16,819 bases of DNA from Clostridiales bacterium (GTDB taxonomy: Bacteria > Bacillota > Clostridia > Caldicoprobacterales > UBA3941). A program made the translations under genes and the position numbers. This document shows, in pieces, positions 1 to 6,860 of the stretch. The DNA lies in assembly GCA_012522165.1 (NCBI GenBank), contig JAAYKZ010000489.1:1-16819 (forward strand). The letters run 5' to 3'. The notes beneath the pieces are model-generated. The model made no database searches and was not told the DNA's origin. It saw only the letters and a list, made by a program, of their open reading frames with translations. Numbering within the stretch: the stretch's first letter is position 1; the number at the start of each line of letters is the position of its first letter.

Positions 1-297
1 AACTCCGGCATATGTTATACCCCCTATTATTTGATTGGTGTTCTAATAATAGGTTAACATAATGTTTCGGGGTTTTTCTATTTGTATTATCTACCATAGG
101 TTGAACTAGCACAACGGGTTAATTTAAGCATATAATAAGCTTAAAATCAAGTTGTATTTGTACACATAATACAACTCTTCCATCTAGAACAAATATACAA
201 ATGCCAAGTATAATCAGGGTATAACAGTTTTCATGCCTTAAAGACAATCTATACTATATACCCGTTTTATTATAAAAAAGTTTTTGGTTTATAAAAT
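1..297. other. AT-rich intergenic region downstream of ligA, no gene seen
   Basis: I see no supportable coding region here. The stretch holds three imperfectly understood inverted repeats: 23-31 with 45-53 (9 bp, 13-nt loop), 123-129 with 139-145 (7 bp) and 150-158 with 168-176 (9 bp, 9-nt loop). The last two lie about 120-175 nt beyond the ligA stop. They could end the ligA transcript, but neither is followed by a convincing U-run on the minus strand. No promoter could be assigned with confidence. Confidence 0.5.
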
Positions 298-2301
298 TTA
301 TAACATAGATTTAAACTGCTGTTGATCTATTACTGTTATTCCTAGTTCTTTAGCCTTGTCCAGCTTACTGCCAGGATTTTCACCAGCCACTACATAATCT
401 GTCTTTTTGCTGACGCTGCTTGTAACCCTCCCACCTCGCTCTTCAATAAGAGCTTTTGCTTGATTGCGGGTATATTCGTCTAAAGTACCAGTTAGTACAA
501 AGGTTTTTCCATTCCATGGATGCTCTTTTTTTTCTTCTTCTTGATTTAAAAGAGCAGATCTTTGCTGTAGATTAACGCCTGCCTTTCGCAATTTATCAAT
601 AAGTTTTAAGTTTTGTTCTTCTCTAAAAAAGGCAGTTATACTTTGGGCAATCTTCTCACCTATCTCATCAATGGCCAAAAAGTCAATTTCCTGGGCTTCT
701 ATAATCCTATCTAGATGACCAAACTTTTCTGCAATCAAATGGGCTGCTCTTACGCCCACCATCCTTATACCTAAACCAAATATTAATTTTTCCAATTCTC
801 TTTCCTTACTTTCCTCTATGGCTTTAAGAAGATTATTGGCAGATTTATTCCCCATACGCTCCAGATTTATTAATTGATCAAATTCTAAATAATATAGATC
901 AGCAGCATCATTTATTAACTTATTTGCTAGTAGTTGATCCACAATTGCAGGCCCCAGTCCTCTTATATCCATAGCTTCCCTGGATGCAAAATGAATAATC
1001 AAACGCCTTTGTTGCGCTGGACAGGCATTTCCAGTACATCTTACTGCTACTTCTCCCTCTAACCGAATGGCATGAGCACCGCACACAGGACAGAGTTTTG
1101 GCATAACAAACTCTTTTTCGTTTCCGCTTCGCTTATCCTTTAGCACTCTCACTACCTCAGGTATAATATCTCCTGCCTTCTGTATGATAACATGATCACC
1201 AATACGTATATCCTTATCTCTTATGTAATCCTCATTATGTAGGCTTGCACGAGATACTGTAGAACCAGCCACTACCACCGGGTCTAGCAAGGCTGTAGGA
1301 GTAAGAACGCCTGTCCTACCCACCTGAATTTCTATATCCTTTATAAAAGTCTCTTCTTGTTGAGCTGGAAATTTATAAGCTATGGCCCATCTAGGAGTTT
1401 TGGAAGTGCTGCCTAGCTGTTGTCTCTGAGCCATAGAATTTACCTTTATTACAAGACCATCTATATCAAAAGCAAGATTATGTCTTTTGTCTGCCCATTC
1501 TTGGCACAACTCTATAATTTCCTCCATGGATGAAGTCATATACAAAAAGGGACTAATCTTAAGACCAGCTTCTTTCATAATTTCCATGGTTTGCATATGG
1601 CTTTCAATAGTGTAATCAGAAACATATTCTAAATTAAACAGATATATATCCAAATGCCTAGTTGCTGTGATACGTGGATCTAGCTGTCTAAGAGAACCTG
1701 CTGCTGCATTACGGGGATTGGCAAAAGTAGGCAAACCCTCTAGCTCTCTCTGCTTATTTAATTTTACAAAATGATCTTTAGGCATAAACACTTCTCCACG
1801 AACTGTCATAGAGTAAGGCTTATTTAATTTTAAAGGTATTGATCTAATAGTTTTTAAATTTTCCGTTACATTTTCCCCTATCTGCCCGTCTCCGCGAGTG
1901 GCACCTCTAACCAATCTGCCATTCTCATATTCCAAAGAAACAGATAGCCCATCAATCTTAAATTCAACTACGTACTCTACCTTATTTCCAACCATATTTC
2001 TAACTCTGCGATCAAAGTCTAATAACTCTTCCTTACTAAAAGCATTAGCTAAGCTAAGCATGGGGTAGGAATGCATAACGGTACCAAACCCTTGAACAGG
2101 GGATCCTCCCACCCTTTGGGTTGGGGAATCTGGAGAGTAAAACTCTGGATATTCTTCCTCCAATTCTATCAACTGACGCACAAGTTGGTCGTATTCACTA
2201 TCAGTAATTACTGGCTTATCTAATACGTAGTACAGATAATCATGATGTCTAATCTTGTCCCTTAAATCTTCAATTTGTCGGCGAATCTTTTCTTTATCCA
2301 T
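298..2301 (-). CDS. ligA: NAD+-dependent DNA ligase LigA
   Basis: It seals nicks between a 3'-OH and a 5'-phosphate using NAD+, joining Okazaki fragments and completing repair in the cytoplasm. In the 667-aa numbering used here, the N-terminal Ia domain carries the NAD+-binding HHDYLYYVLDKPVITDSEYD region. The nucleotidyltransferase KIDG motif puts the AMP-accepting lysine at K115, the same number as in E. coli LigA. An OB fold follows, then a four-cysteine zinc finger (C404, C407, C422, C427), helix-hairpin-helix repeats and a C-terminal BRCT domain from about residue 598. An in-frame ATG ten codons upstream (2331) exists. I prefer 2301 because GGGGG precedes it by 10 nt, the upstream ATG has only a weak site, and the length and K115 then match the family. 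It follows pcrA, as in B. subtilis, and may also have its own promoter. Confidence 0.97.
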   Translation of the reverse strand: MDKEKIRRQIEDLRDKIRHHDYLYYVLDKPVITDSEYDQLVRQLIELEEEYPEFYSPDSPTQRVGGSPVQGFGTVMHSYPMLSLANAFSKEELLDFDRRVRNMVGNKVEYVVEFKIDGLSVSLEYENGRLVRGATRGDGQIGENVTENLKTIRSIPLKLNKPYSMTVRGEVFMPKDHFVKLNKQRELEGLPTFANPRNAAAGSLRQLDPRITATRHLDIYLFNLEYVSDYTIESHMQTMEIMKEAGLKISPFLYMTSSMEEIIELCQEWADKRHNLAFDIDGLVIKVNSMAQRQQLGSTSKTPRWAIAYKFPAQQEETFIKDIEIQVGRTGVLTPTALLDPVVVAGSTVSRASLHNEDYIRDKDIRIGDHVIIQKAGDIIPEVVRVLKDKRSGNEKEFVMPKLCPVCGAHAIRLEGEVAVRCTGNACPAQQRRLIIHFASREAMDIRGLGPAIVDQLLANKLINDAADLYYLEFDQLINLERMGNKSANNLLKAIEESKERELEKLIFGLGIRMVGVRAAHLIAEKFGHLDRIIEAQEIDFLAIDEIGEKIAQSITAFFREEQNLKLIDKLRKAGVNLQQRSALLNQEEEKKEHPWNGKTFVLTGTLDEYTRNQAKALIEERGGRVTSSVSKKTDYVVAGENPGSKLDKAKELGITVIDQQQFKSML

Positions 2302-2375
2302 AACTTTACAGCCCCCATGTGTAATGTTCATAAACTAATCCAAACAATTAATCTTAAAGTGATTCTTAAATATTT

Positions 2376-2404
2376 ATTATGTTATTGAACAAACTTTAAG
2401 TAAA
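2376..2404 (-). promoter_or_regulatory. Possible sigma-A promoter for ligA
   Basis: On the minus strand a TTTACT -35 (2399-2404) is separated by exactly 17 nt from a CATAAT -10 (2376-2381). These match the consensus at 4/6 and 5/6 positions. It sits in the 90-120 nt gap between pcrA and ligA, so ligA could be transcribed both with pcrA and alone. The region is AT-rich, so a chance match is possible. Confidence 0.35.
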
Positions 2405-2421
2405 TTAAATAACACATAGAA

Positions 2422-4635
2422 TTAATCTATCTTTTTTAGAGGAGCATATGCTGCAATAAAATTTCTAATACCCTCCTGATCAAAGGCGATGGTTAACTCC
2501 TGATTGTCTCCCTCACCGCTTAAAGCAACAATGGTTCCTTTACCATATTTTTTATGGATAACCTTCTGTCCTAAAGAAAATCCTTTTTGTCTCTGAAACT
2601 CCCTTTTATCATCTTTATTTTGTCTGGTTGCATTTCTAGAATAAACAGTATTTACTTTATATCCCAGATTCTTAGAACTCCTACTGTTCCTTAGATTTCC
2701 TGGCGTTAGATCAACGTGTTCTACCAAACTGTCAGGAATTTCATCTAAAAAACGAGAATGCATATTACTTGTATAGTTTCCAAAAATATTCCGATGATCA
2801 GCATAGGTTAAATAAAGCTGTTGCTGTGCTCTAGTTATACCTACATAGCACAATCTCCTTTCCTCTTCCATTTCCTGTTCCGACTCCAAAGCTCGGGCAT
2901 GAGGAAATAGATATTCTTCCATACCTGCAATAAAAACTATAGGAAATTCTAACCCTTTAGCTGAATGCATGGTCATCATATTTACAGCTGACTGTCCCTC
3001 TCCTAGGGTATCTAGATCTGATACCAATGCAATGTTTTCAAGGAAATCCACTAAATTAGCATTTTCATTGTCTACTTCAAACTCCTGGGCCGCTGATAAA
3101 AACTCCCTAATGTTTTCCAATCTGGACTCAACTTTATCAGTTTTTTCATTCTTCAAAGCTTGTTCATATCCTGTATGCTCTAACAAAACCTTAATGAACT
3201 CTGTTAAAGGCATTACTTCCTTCATGGCTATAAGATAAGAAATTATATTTCCAAATTCTTTTATATTTTTGCTCGTTCTAGTTGTAAACTCTTTGTATTT
3301 ATCTAAATCCAGTATTATACTAAAGATACTGTCATCTTCTCTAGCTGCTACCTCTTCTAAAGTGGTTATAGTAACATTGCCTATGCCTCGCTTTGGAACA
3401 TTTATTATTCTCTTTAAGCTTACATCATCCGCTGGATTTGCAATCACCCTAAGATAAGCTATGATATCCTTTATCTCCTTTCGATCGTAAAATCGTAGAC
3501 TGCCATATATTCTATATGGAATTCCATATCGCATAAGCGCTTCTTCAATGGACCTAGATTGGGCATTAGTTCGATACAAGATAGCAAAGTCTCCAGGATT
3601 TTTATTATCCTTTACAATGTGATTATGAATATGCTGACATATAATATCCGCTTCCTGTCGTTCATCGGATACCTTATAAACAACAATCTTTTCTCCCTGA
3701 CCCTTTTGTGTCCATAATTTTTTTTCCTTTCGACCTGTATTATTACTAATAACTTCATTGGCTGCATCTAAAATTGTCTGAGTTGATCTATAGTTCTCCT
3801 CCAATTTTATTACTTTTGTGTTGGGAAAATCCTTTTCAAATTCTAAGATGTTTCGAACATCAGCACCTCTCCAGCCGTATATAGATTGGTCATCATCTCC
3901 TACTACACATAGATTTTGATGTTTCATAGACAATAGTTTTACTAACATGTATTGAGCGTAGTTTGTATCCTGATATTCATCTACCAGTATATATTGGAAC
4001 TTGCTACTGTAATAGTCCAGCACATCTGGCCTTAGATAAAAAAGTTCTAAAGTTCTGTTTATGAGATCATCAAAATCTAGGGCATTATTCTTGACTAGCT
4101 TGTCCTGATATAATTTATAAATATCAGCAATTTTTTCTTCGCGATATTGGCCTTGTATCTCTTTCCTGTAATCCTCTGGACTTTTTATTTGATCCTTAAG
4201 CTGGCCAATTTTATAACGAATGTCCTTAGCATCAAAATATTTTTCACTTAAGTTTAGTTCCCTTATACAATCTTTTATAAGGGTTAGTTGATCATCAGCA
4301 TCATAAATAACAAAATTTCGTGTAAAGCCTATATTCTCGATTTCCCTTCTTAGAATTCTCACACAGGTAGAATGAAAGGTGCTTATCCAAATATTTTCTG
4401 CCTTGCTTCCTACCAGGTCATATATCCGTTCTTTCATTTCTTTTGCAGCTTTATTGGTAAAAGTAATAGCTAAAATATTATTGGGGCTAACCTTTAAATT
4501 CTCAATCAAATGAGCTACTCTATAGGTCAATACACGTGTTTTCCCTGAGCCAGCTCCCGCTAATACCAATAAGGGACCCTCTGTGTTAAGTACTGCTTCT
4601 TTTTGTTGTGGATTTAACTGATCTGTAAATGCCAT
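2422..4635 (-). CDS. pcrA: ATP-dependent DNA helicase PcrA (UvrD/Rep family)
   Basis: This is a superfamily 1A 3'-5' helicase that unwinds DNA during repair and plasmid replication and clears RecA or RNA polymerase from DNA. Visible in order are the Q motif (LNPQQKEAV, residues 7-15), Walker A AGAGSGKT (26-33), Walker B/motif II VDEYQDTN, motif III GDDDQSIYGWRGAD, motif IV ENYRST, motif V MTMHSAKGLEF and motif VI EERRLCYVGITRA. Motif II has Tyr where many relatives have Phe (DEFQDT). The last ~50 residues (VIHKKYGKGTIVALSGEG onward) form the Tudor-like C-terminal domain known in PcrA/UvrD to contact RNA polymerase. At 737 aa it is full length. GGAGG lies 6 nt before the ATG. It lies 47 nt downstream of yerC with a hairpin between, and upstream of ligA. 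The usual Bacillus partner pcrB is absent. Confidence 0.97.
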   Translation of the reverse strand: MAFTDQLNPQQKEAVLNTEGPLLVLAGAGSGKTRVLTYRVAHLIENLKVSPNNILAITFTNKAAKEMKERIYDLVGSKAENIWISTFHSTCVRILRREIENIGFTRNFVIYDADDQLTLIKDCIRELNLSEKYFDAKDIRYKIGQLKDQIKSPEDYRKEIQGQYREEKIADIYKLYQDKLVKNNALDFDDLINRTLELFYLRPDVLDYYSSKFQYILVDEYQDTNYAQYMLVKLLSMKHQNLCVVGDDDQSIYGWRGADVRNILEFEKDFPNTKVIKLEENYRSTQTILDAANEVISNNTGRKEKKLWTQKGQGEKIVVYKVSDERQEADIICQHIHNHIVKDNKNPGDFAILYRTNAQSRSIEEALMRYGIPYRIYGSLRFYDRKEIKDIIAYLRVIANPADDVSLKRIINVPKRGIGNVTITTLEEVAAREDDSIFSIILDLDKYKEFTTRTSKNIKEFGNIISYLIAMKEVMPLTEFIKVLLEHTGYEQALKNEKTDKVESRLENIREFLSAAQEFEVDNENANLVDFLENIALVSDLDTLGEGQSAVNMMTMHSAKGLEFPIVFIAGMEEYLFPHARALESEQEMEEERRLCYVGITRAQQQLYLTYADHRNIFGNYTSNMHSRFLDEIPDSLVEHVDLTPGNLRNSRSSKNLGYKVNTVYSRNATRQNKDDKREFQRQKGFSLGQKVIHKKYGKGTIVALSGEGDNQELTIAFDQEGIRNFIAAYAPLKKID

Positions 4636-4660
4636 AAATAACCTCCAAATCTTATTTAAA

Positions 4661-4680
4661 AGACACCCCTTAGGGTGTCT
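4661..4680 (-). terminator. Hairpin between yerC and pcrA (weak terminator or attenuator)
   Basis: A perfect 8-bp stem (AGACACCC with GGGTGTCT) and a 4-nt loop start 2 nt after the yerC stop codon. On the minus strand only a short, interrupted U-run follows (TTTTAAATAA). Only about 25 nt separate it from the pcrA ATG, too little for a full promoter. Complete termination here would leave pcrA unexpressed unless its promoter lies inside yerC. I read it as a partial terminator or an RNA-processing or stability element. Confidence 0.6.
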
Positions 4681-4682
4681 AA

Positions 4683-4979
4683 TTATTTTTCTGATAATCT
4701 GTCCAATATGATATTATACCCATCAGCACCATAAGTCAATGCCCTATTAACCCGACTTATGGTAGCAGTACTGGCACCAGTCTCTTCTGCTATATCTTGA
4801 TATGTCTTTTTAGCTCTAAGCATCTTAGCAACTTCTAGTCTCTGAGCCAAGGACTTAATCTCATTGATGGTACATATATCCTCAAAAAACCTATAACACT
4901 CCTCAATAGTCTTAAGTTTAAGTATAGCTTCAAACAATCCATCAACTTGATTATTCTTAAGTTTTGATTTATACTCCAT
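4683..4979 (-). CDS. yerC: YerC/YecD family TrpR-related DNA-binding protein
   Basis: A 98-aa protein of the YerC/YecD family, related to the Trp repressor fold. It has an all-helical body and a helix-turn-helix at about residues 59-80 (TYQDIAEETGASTATISRV), where the TGAS-TATISR stretch is the typical recognition helix. The N-terminal part carries the family's FFEDICTxxEIKSLAQR segment. No ligand or target is known to me for this family, so regulation is inferred from fold alone. It lies next to pcrA and ligA, as yerC does in B. subtilis, which supports the assignment. GGGAGGG precedes the ATG by 5 nt. The 188 nt upstream probably hold its promoter, but I could not choose one with confidence; a TTGAAA near 5060 has only poor -10 partners. 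Confidence 0.9.
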   Translation of the reverse strand: MEYKSKLKNNQVDGLFEAILKLKTIEECYRFFEDICTINEIKSLAQRLEVAKMLRAKKTYQDIAEETGASTATISRVNRALTYGADGYNIILDRLSEK

Positions 4980-5167
4980 TGTATCCCTCCCATAATCAAT
5001 CTATTAACATCCCAAACCTTCCCATAATAAATAACATAAACATATATGATAAAAGGAATTTTCAATAGAAAAAAGTATCTATTAAGAGATTATTCTTATA
5101 ATTTCATCATTTAGACATAATTCATGACACTATCATTTTAACATAGTAAACTAAAATCCACAATAAG

Positions 5168-5193
5168 AAAAACCTGAGTAACCTCAGGTTTTT
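5168..5193 (-). terminator. Intrinsic terminator after the SSB-like gene
   Basis: An 11-bp perfect stem (AAAAACCTGAG with CTCAGGTTTTT, TAAC loop) lies 3 nt beyond the SSB-like stop codon. It is A-rich on one side and T-rich on the other, so it can work in both directions. On the minus strand the stem ends in a U-run. It separates the deacetylase/SSB pair from yerC. Confidence 0.9.
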
Positions 5194-5195
5194 AG

Positions 5196-5831
5196 TTAAG
5201 GATTATTATTATTTTCTACAACTGCCATTTTAGATATGGATACTTCATAGGCCATCTTCTCAACTACTTCTCCATCTGGAAGCTTTTTCTGATAAATTCT
5301 ACTTTGAATTCTTCCCCATATTTTTATGTTATCTCCTACTTTCAAATGTTGAGAAAATCGGGCATTTCTCCCCCATGCTATAGTAGGGATATAATCAGAC
5401 TTTCCATAGGCCCTATTAACAGCCAGTAAAATATCCGTTATTTCTCTATTAAATGGTGTTGTTCTATAAACCGGCTCTTTACATATAAATCCATTTAGAT
5501 AAATTTGATTTGGATTTTTAATATTATCTTGCTTGGGGTATATATCTCTAGTGAATACAGTTAAAATTAATCTATTTTTTCCATCAATAAATTTGTTATA
5601 GGATCTAAACTGTCCCTCTATTACTACCTCTGTTCCTGGCTTTAATTCTATGTCCCCCATTAAACGTTCGGATATGGTAATGGGCAGTACATCAACATAA
5701 TCACTAAGGCGTGGTACTGCTAAATCGAAATTATAAAAATTTTCTCCAAACATCTCATGGCTGTATATCAGAGGCGTATGTACTGTACCTGCCACCACAA
5801 CCTTATTGTTTTCCATTACATGCTCCATCAT
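5196..5831 (-). CDS. Single-stranded DNA-binding-like protein with two tandem OB folds
   Basis: A 211-aa protein made of two related SSB-type OB folds, about residues 9-96 and 108-202. The halves align by eye: NKVVVAGTV with NQIYLNGFI; a shared LAV then R and DY; LKPGTEVVIEGQ with LKVGDNIKIWGR, each followed by a basic hairpin. The second half is closer to bacterial SSB (AWGRNA, LKVGD, GRIQSR), so single-stranded DNA binding is likely but unproven. It ends in VVENNNNP and lacks the acidic DDDxPF-type tip by which SSB recruits partners, so it is probably an accessory rather than the housekeeping SSB. A TTG 11 codons upstream (5864) extends the frame. I prefer the ATG at 5831 behind a purine-rich GGGAGAGG; ATG 5828 or ATG 5816 (GGAG 6 nt before) are alternatives. 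The deacetylase lies about 100 nt upstream. Confidence 0.8.
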   Translation of the reverse strand: MMEHVMENNKVVVAGTVHTPLIYSHEMFGENFYNFDLAVPRLSDYVDVLPITISERLMGDIELKPGTEVVIEGQFRSYNKFIDGKNRLILTVFTRDIYPKQDNIKNPNQIYLNGFICKEPVYRTTPFNREITDILLAVNRAYGKSDYIPTIAWGRNARFSQHLKVGDNIKIWGRIQSRIYQKKLPDGEVVEKMAYEVSISKMAVVENNNNP

Positions 5832-5931
5832 CCGGCCTCTCCCTTCCTTTCTCCCCTGTATCAATGCTTAAATCATGAAAAGCACAATATATTATTTCTA
5901 TTCTTATTCAAGCTCTCAATCTAATATGACT

Positions 5932-6708
5932 TTATTGGTCAGTTTTCTTTTGCATACCAGTATGATCTATATGATAGCTATCCTTGTATATTAGCTCAGA
6001 TATAGGAACAAATTCATACCCTTCGCTTAACAGTTTATCTAATATGGTAGGTAATGCCTGAGTTATATATTTTGCATTATTGTGAAATAGAACGATAGAA
6101 CCAGGTTTTACTTTCTCCGTAACCTGCCTATACATATGATCTACCCCTAGCTCTTTCCAATCTAGTGAGTCTACATCCCATTGTATAGGATAAAATCCCA
6201 TTTCTCTGCAGGTATTAATTAATGTATTGTTATAGTCACCATAAGGAGGTCTAAATAGTTTTACTGCTTTATCCCCTGCCAACTCCTCAATCTTTTTTTG
6301 AGTGGTTTCAATTTCTTTGATTATCTGTTCTTTACCTAACTTACTCATATGGGGATGATTAGTTGAATGATTACCAATTTCATGTCCTTTTTCTGCAATT
6401 AACTGGACCTTATCAGGATGATTATCTACCCAGAAGCCTACAAGAAAAAAGGTACACTTAATATTTCTTTCCTCAAGTATTTGAAGTATCTCATCTGTAT
6501 ACTCGGTACCCCAGGCTGCGTCAAAGGATATGGATATCTTTTTGTCATCTCTCTCAACACAGTAGATAGGGAGTTCTCGTTGGGTATTCAAAAATACCGC
6601 TATAGAACTGTCACGAAAATTTATAGAATATGTTACGGATATCAAAACCAGACAAAATATCAATAATACCTTTCCTATTTTTTTACGCGTTATATAAATA
6701 ACTTGCAC
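5932..6708 (-). CDS. PdaB-like membrane-anchored polysaccharide deacetylase (NodB domain)
   Basis: A carbohydrate esterase family 4 (NodB) protein expected to remove acetyl groups from peptidoglycan or another surface glycan outside the membrane. Numbering is from the chosen GTG. A basic stretch and a hydrophobic segment (about 12-29, KVLLIFCLVLISVTYSI) form a signal anchor. The catalytic domain shows motif 1 SFDAAWG (D63), motif 2 HSTNH (H114, H118), motif 3 RPPYG (153-157), motif 4 WDVDSLDW and motif 5 LFH (H209). The usual second Asp of TFDDG is Ala64, as in the sporulation protein PdaB and relatives, so a role in spore cortex formation is plausible. A GTG nine codons upstream (6735) exists, but GGAGGT lies 9 nt before the GTG at 6708. 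I could not identify a sporulation sigma-factor promoter upstream. Confidence 0.87.
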   Translation of the reverse strand: MQVIYITRKKIGKVLLIFCLVLISVTYSINFRDSSIAVFLNTQRELPIYCVERDDKKISISFDAAWGTEYTDEILQILEERNIKCTFFLVGFWVDNHPDKVQLIAEKGHEIGNHSTNHPHMSKLGKEQIIKEIETTQKKIEELAGDKAVKLFRPPYGDYNNTLINTCREMGFYPIQWDVDSLDWKELGVDHMYRQVTEKVKPGSIVLFHNNAKYITQALPTILDKLLSEGYEFVPISELIYKDSYHIDHTGMQKKTDQ

Positions 6709-6806
6709 TTTATAATGACCTCCATCCCTGATCACAGGTAATTATCATCCTCTCTAATACTTTATTTATCCACAAAGGTACTTATGACTAATATTAAAAT
6801 TTACAA

Positions 6807-6848
6807 TAAAAAAGAGCAGAGGCTGAAAATTGATTCAGCTTCTGCTCT
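6807..6848 (-). terminator. Intrinsic terminator of the parE-parC operon
   Basis: A 15-bp stem with one mismatch pairs 6813-6827 with 6834-6848 around a 6-nt loop. It is followed on the minus strand by TTTTTT (6808-6813). It begins 12 nt after the parC stop codon and is one of the clearest terminators in the window. Confidence 0.93.
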
Positions 6849-6860
6849 ACCTAAATAGCC

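Noticed and set aside
150..176. Hairpin downstream of ligA as an intrinsic terminator
   Set aside because: The 9-bp AT-rich stem is followed only by TTGATTTTAAG on the minus strand; too weak to call as a terminator.
2302..2331. ATG start giving a 677-aa LigA
   Set aside because: It has a weak ribosome-binding site, and the 667-aa form restores the usual length and the K115 numbering. It cannot be fully excluded.
2353..2400. CTTAAAGT/ACTTTAAG inverted repeat in the pcrA-ligA gap
   Set aside because: Two 8-bp AT-rich arms separated by 32 nt in AT-rich DNA are likely by chance, and they overlap the possible promoter without matching a known operator.
4835..5065. 76-aa minus-strand frame overlapping the start of yerC
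   Set aside because: It overlaps yerC in another frame, has low-complexity composition and no recognisable family; yerC has the better ribosome-binding site and conserved sequence.
6709..6735. GTG start giving a 267-aa deacetylase
   Set aside because: The GGAGGT lies inside this extension and is well placed (9 nt) for the GTG at 6708.
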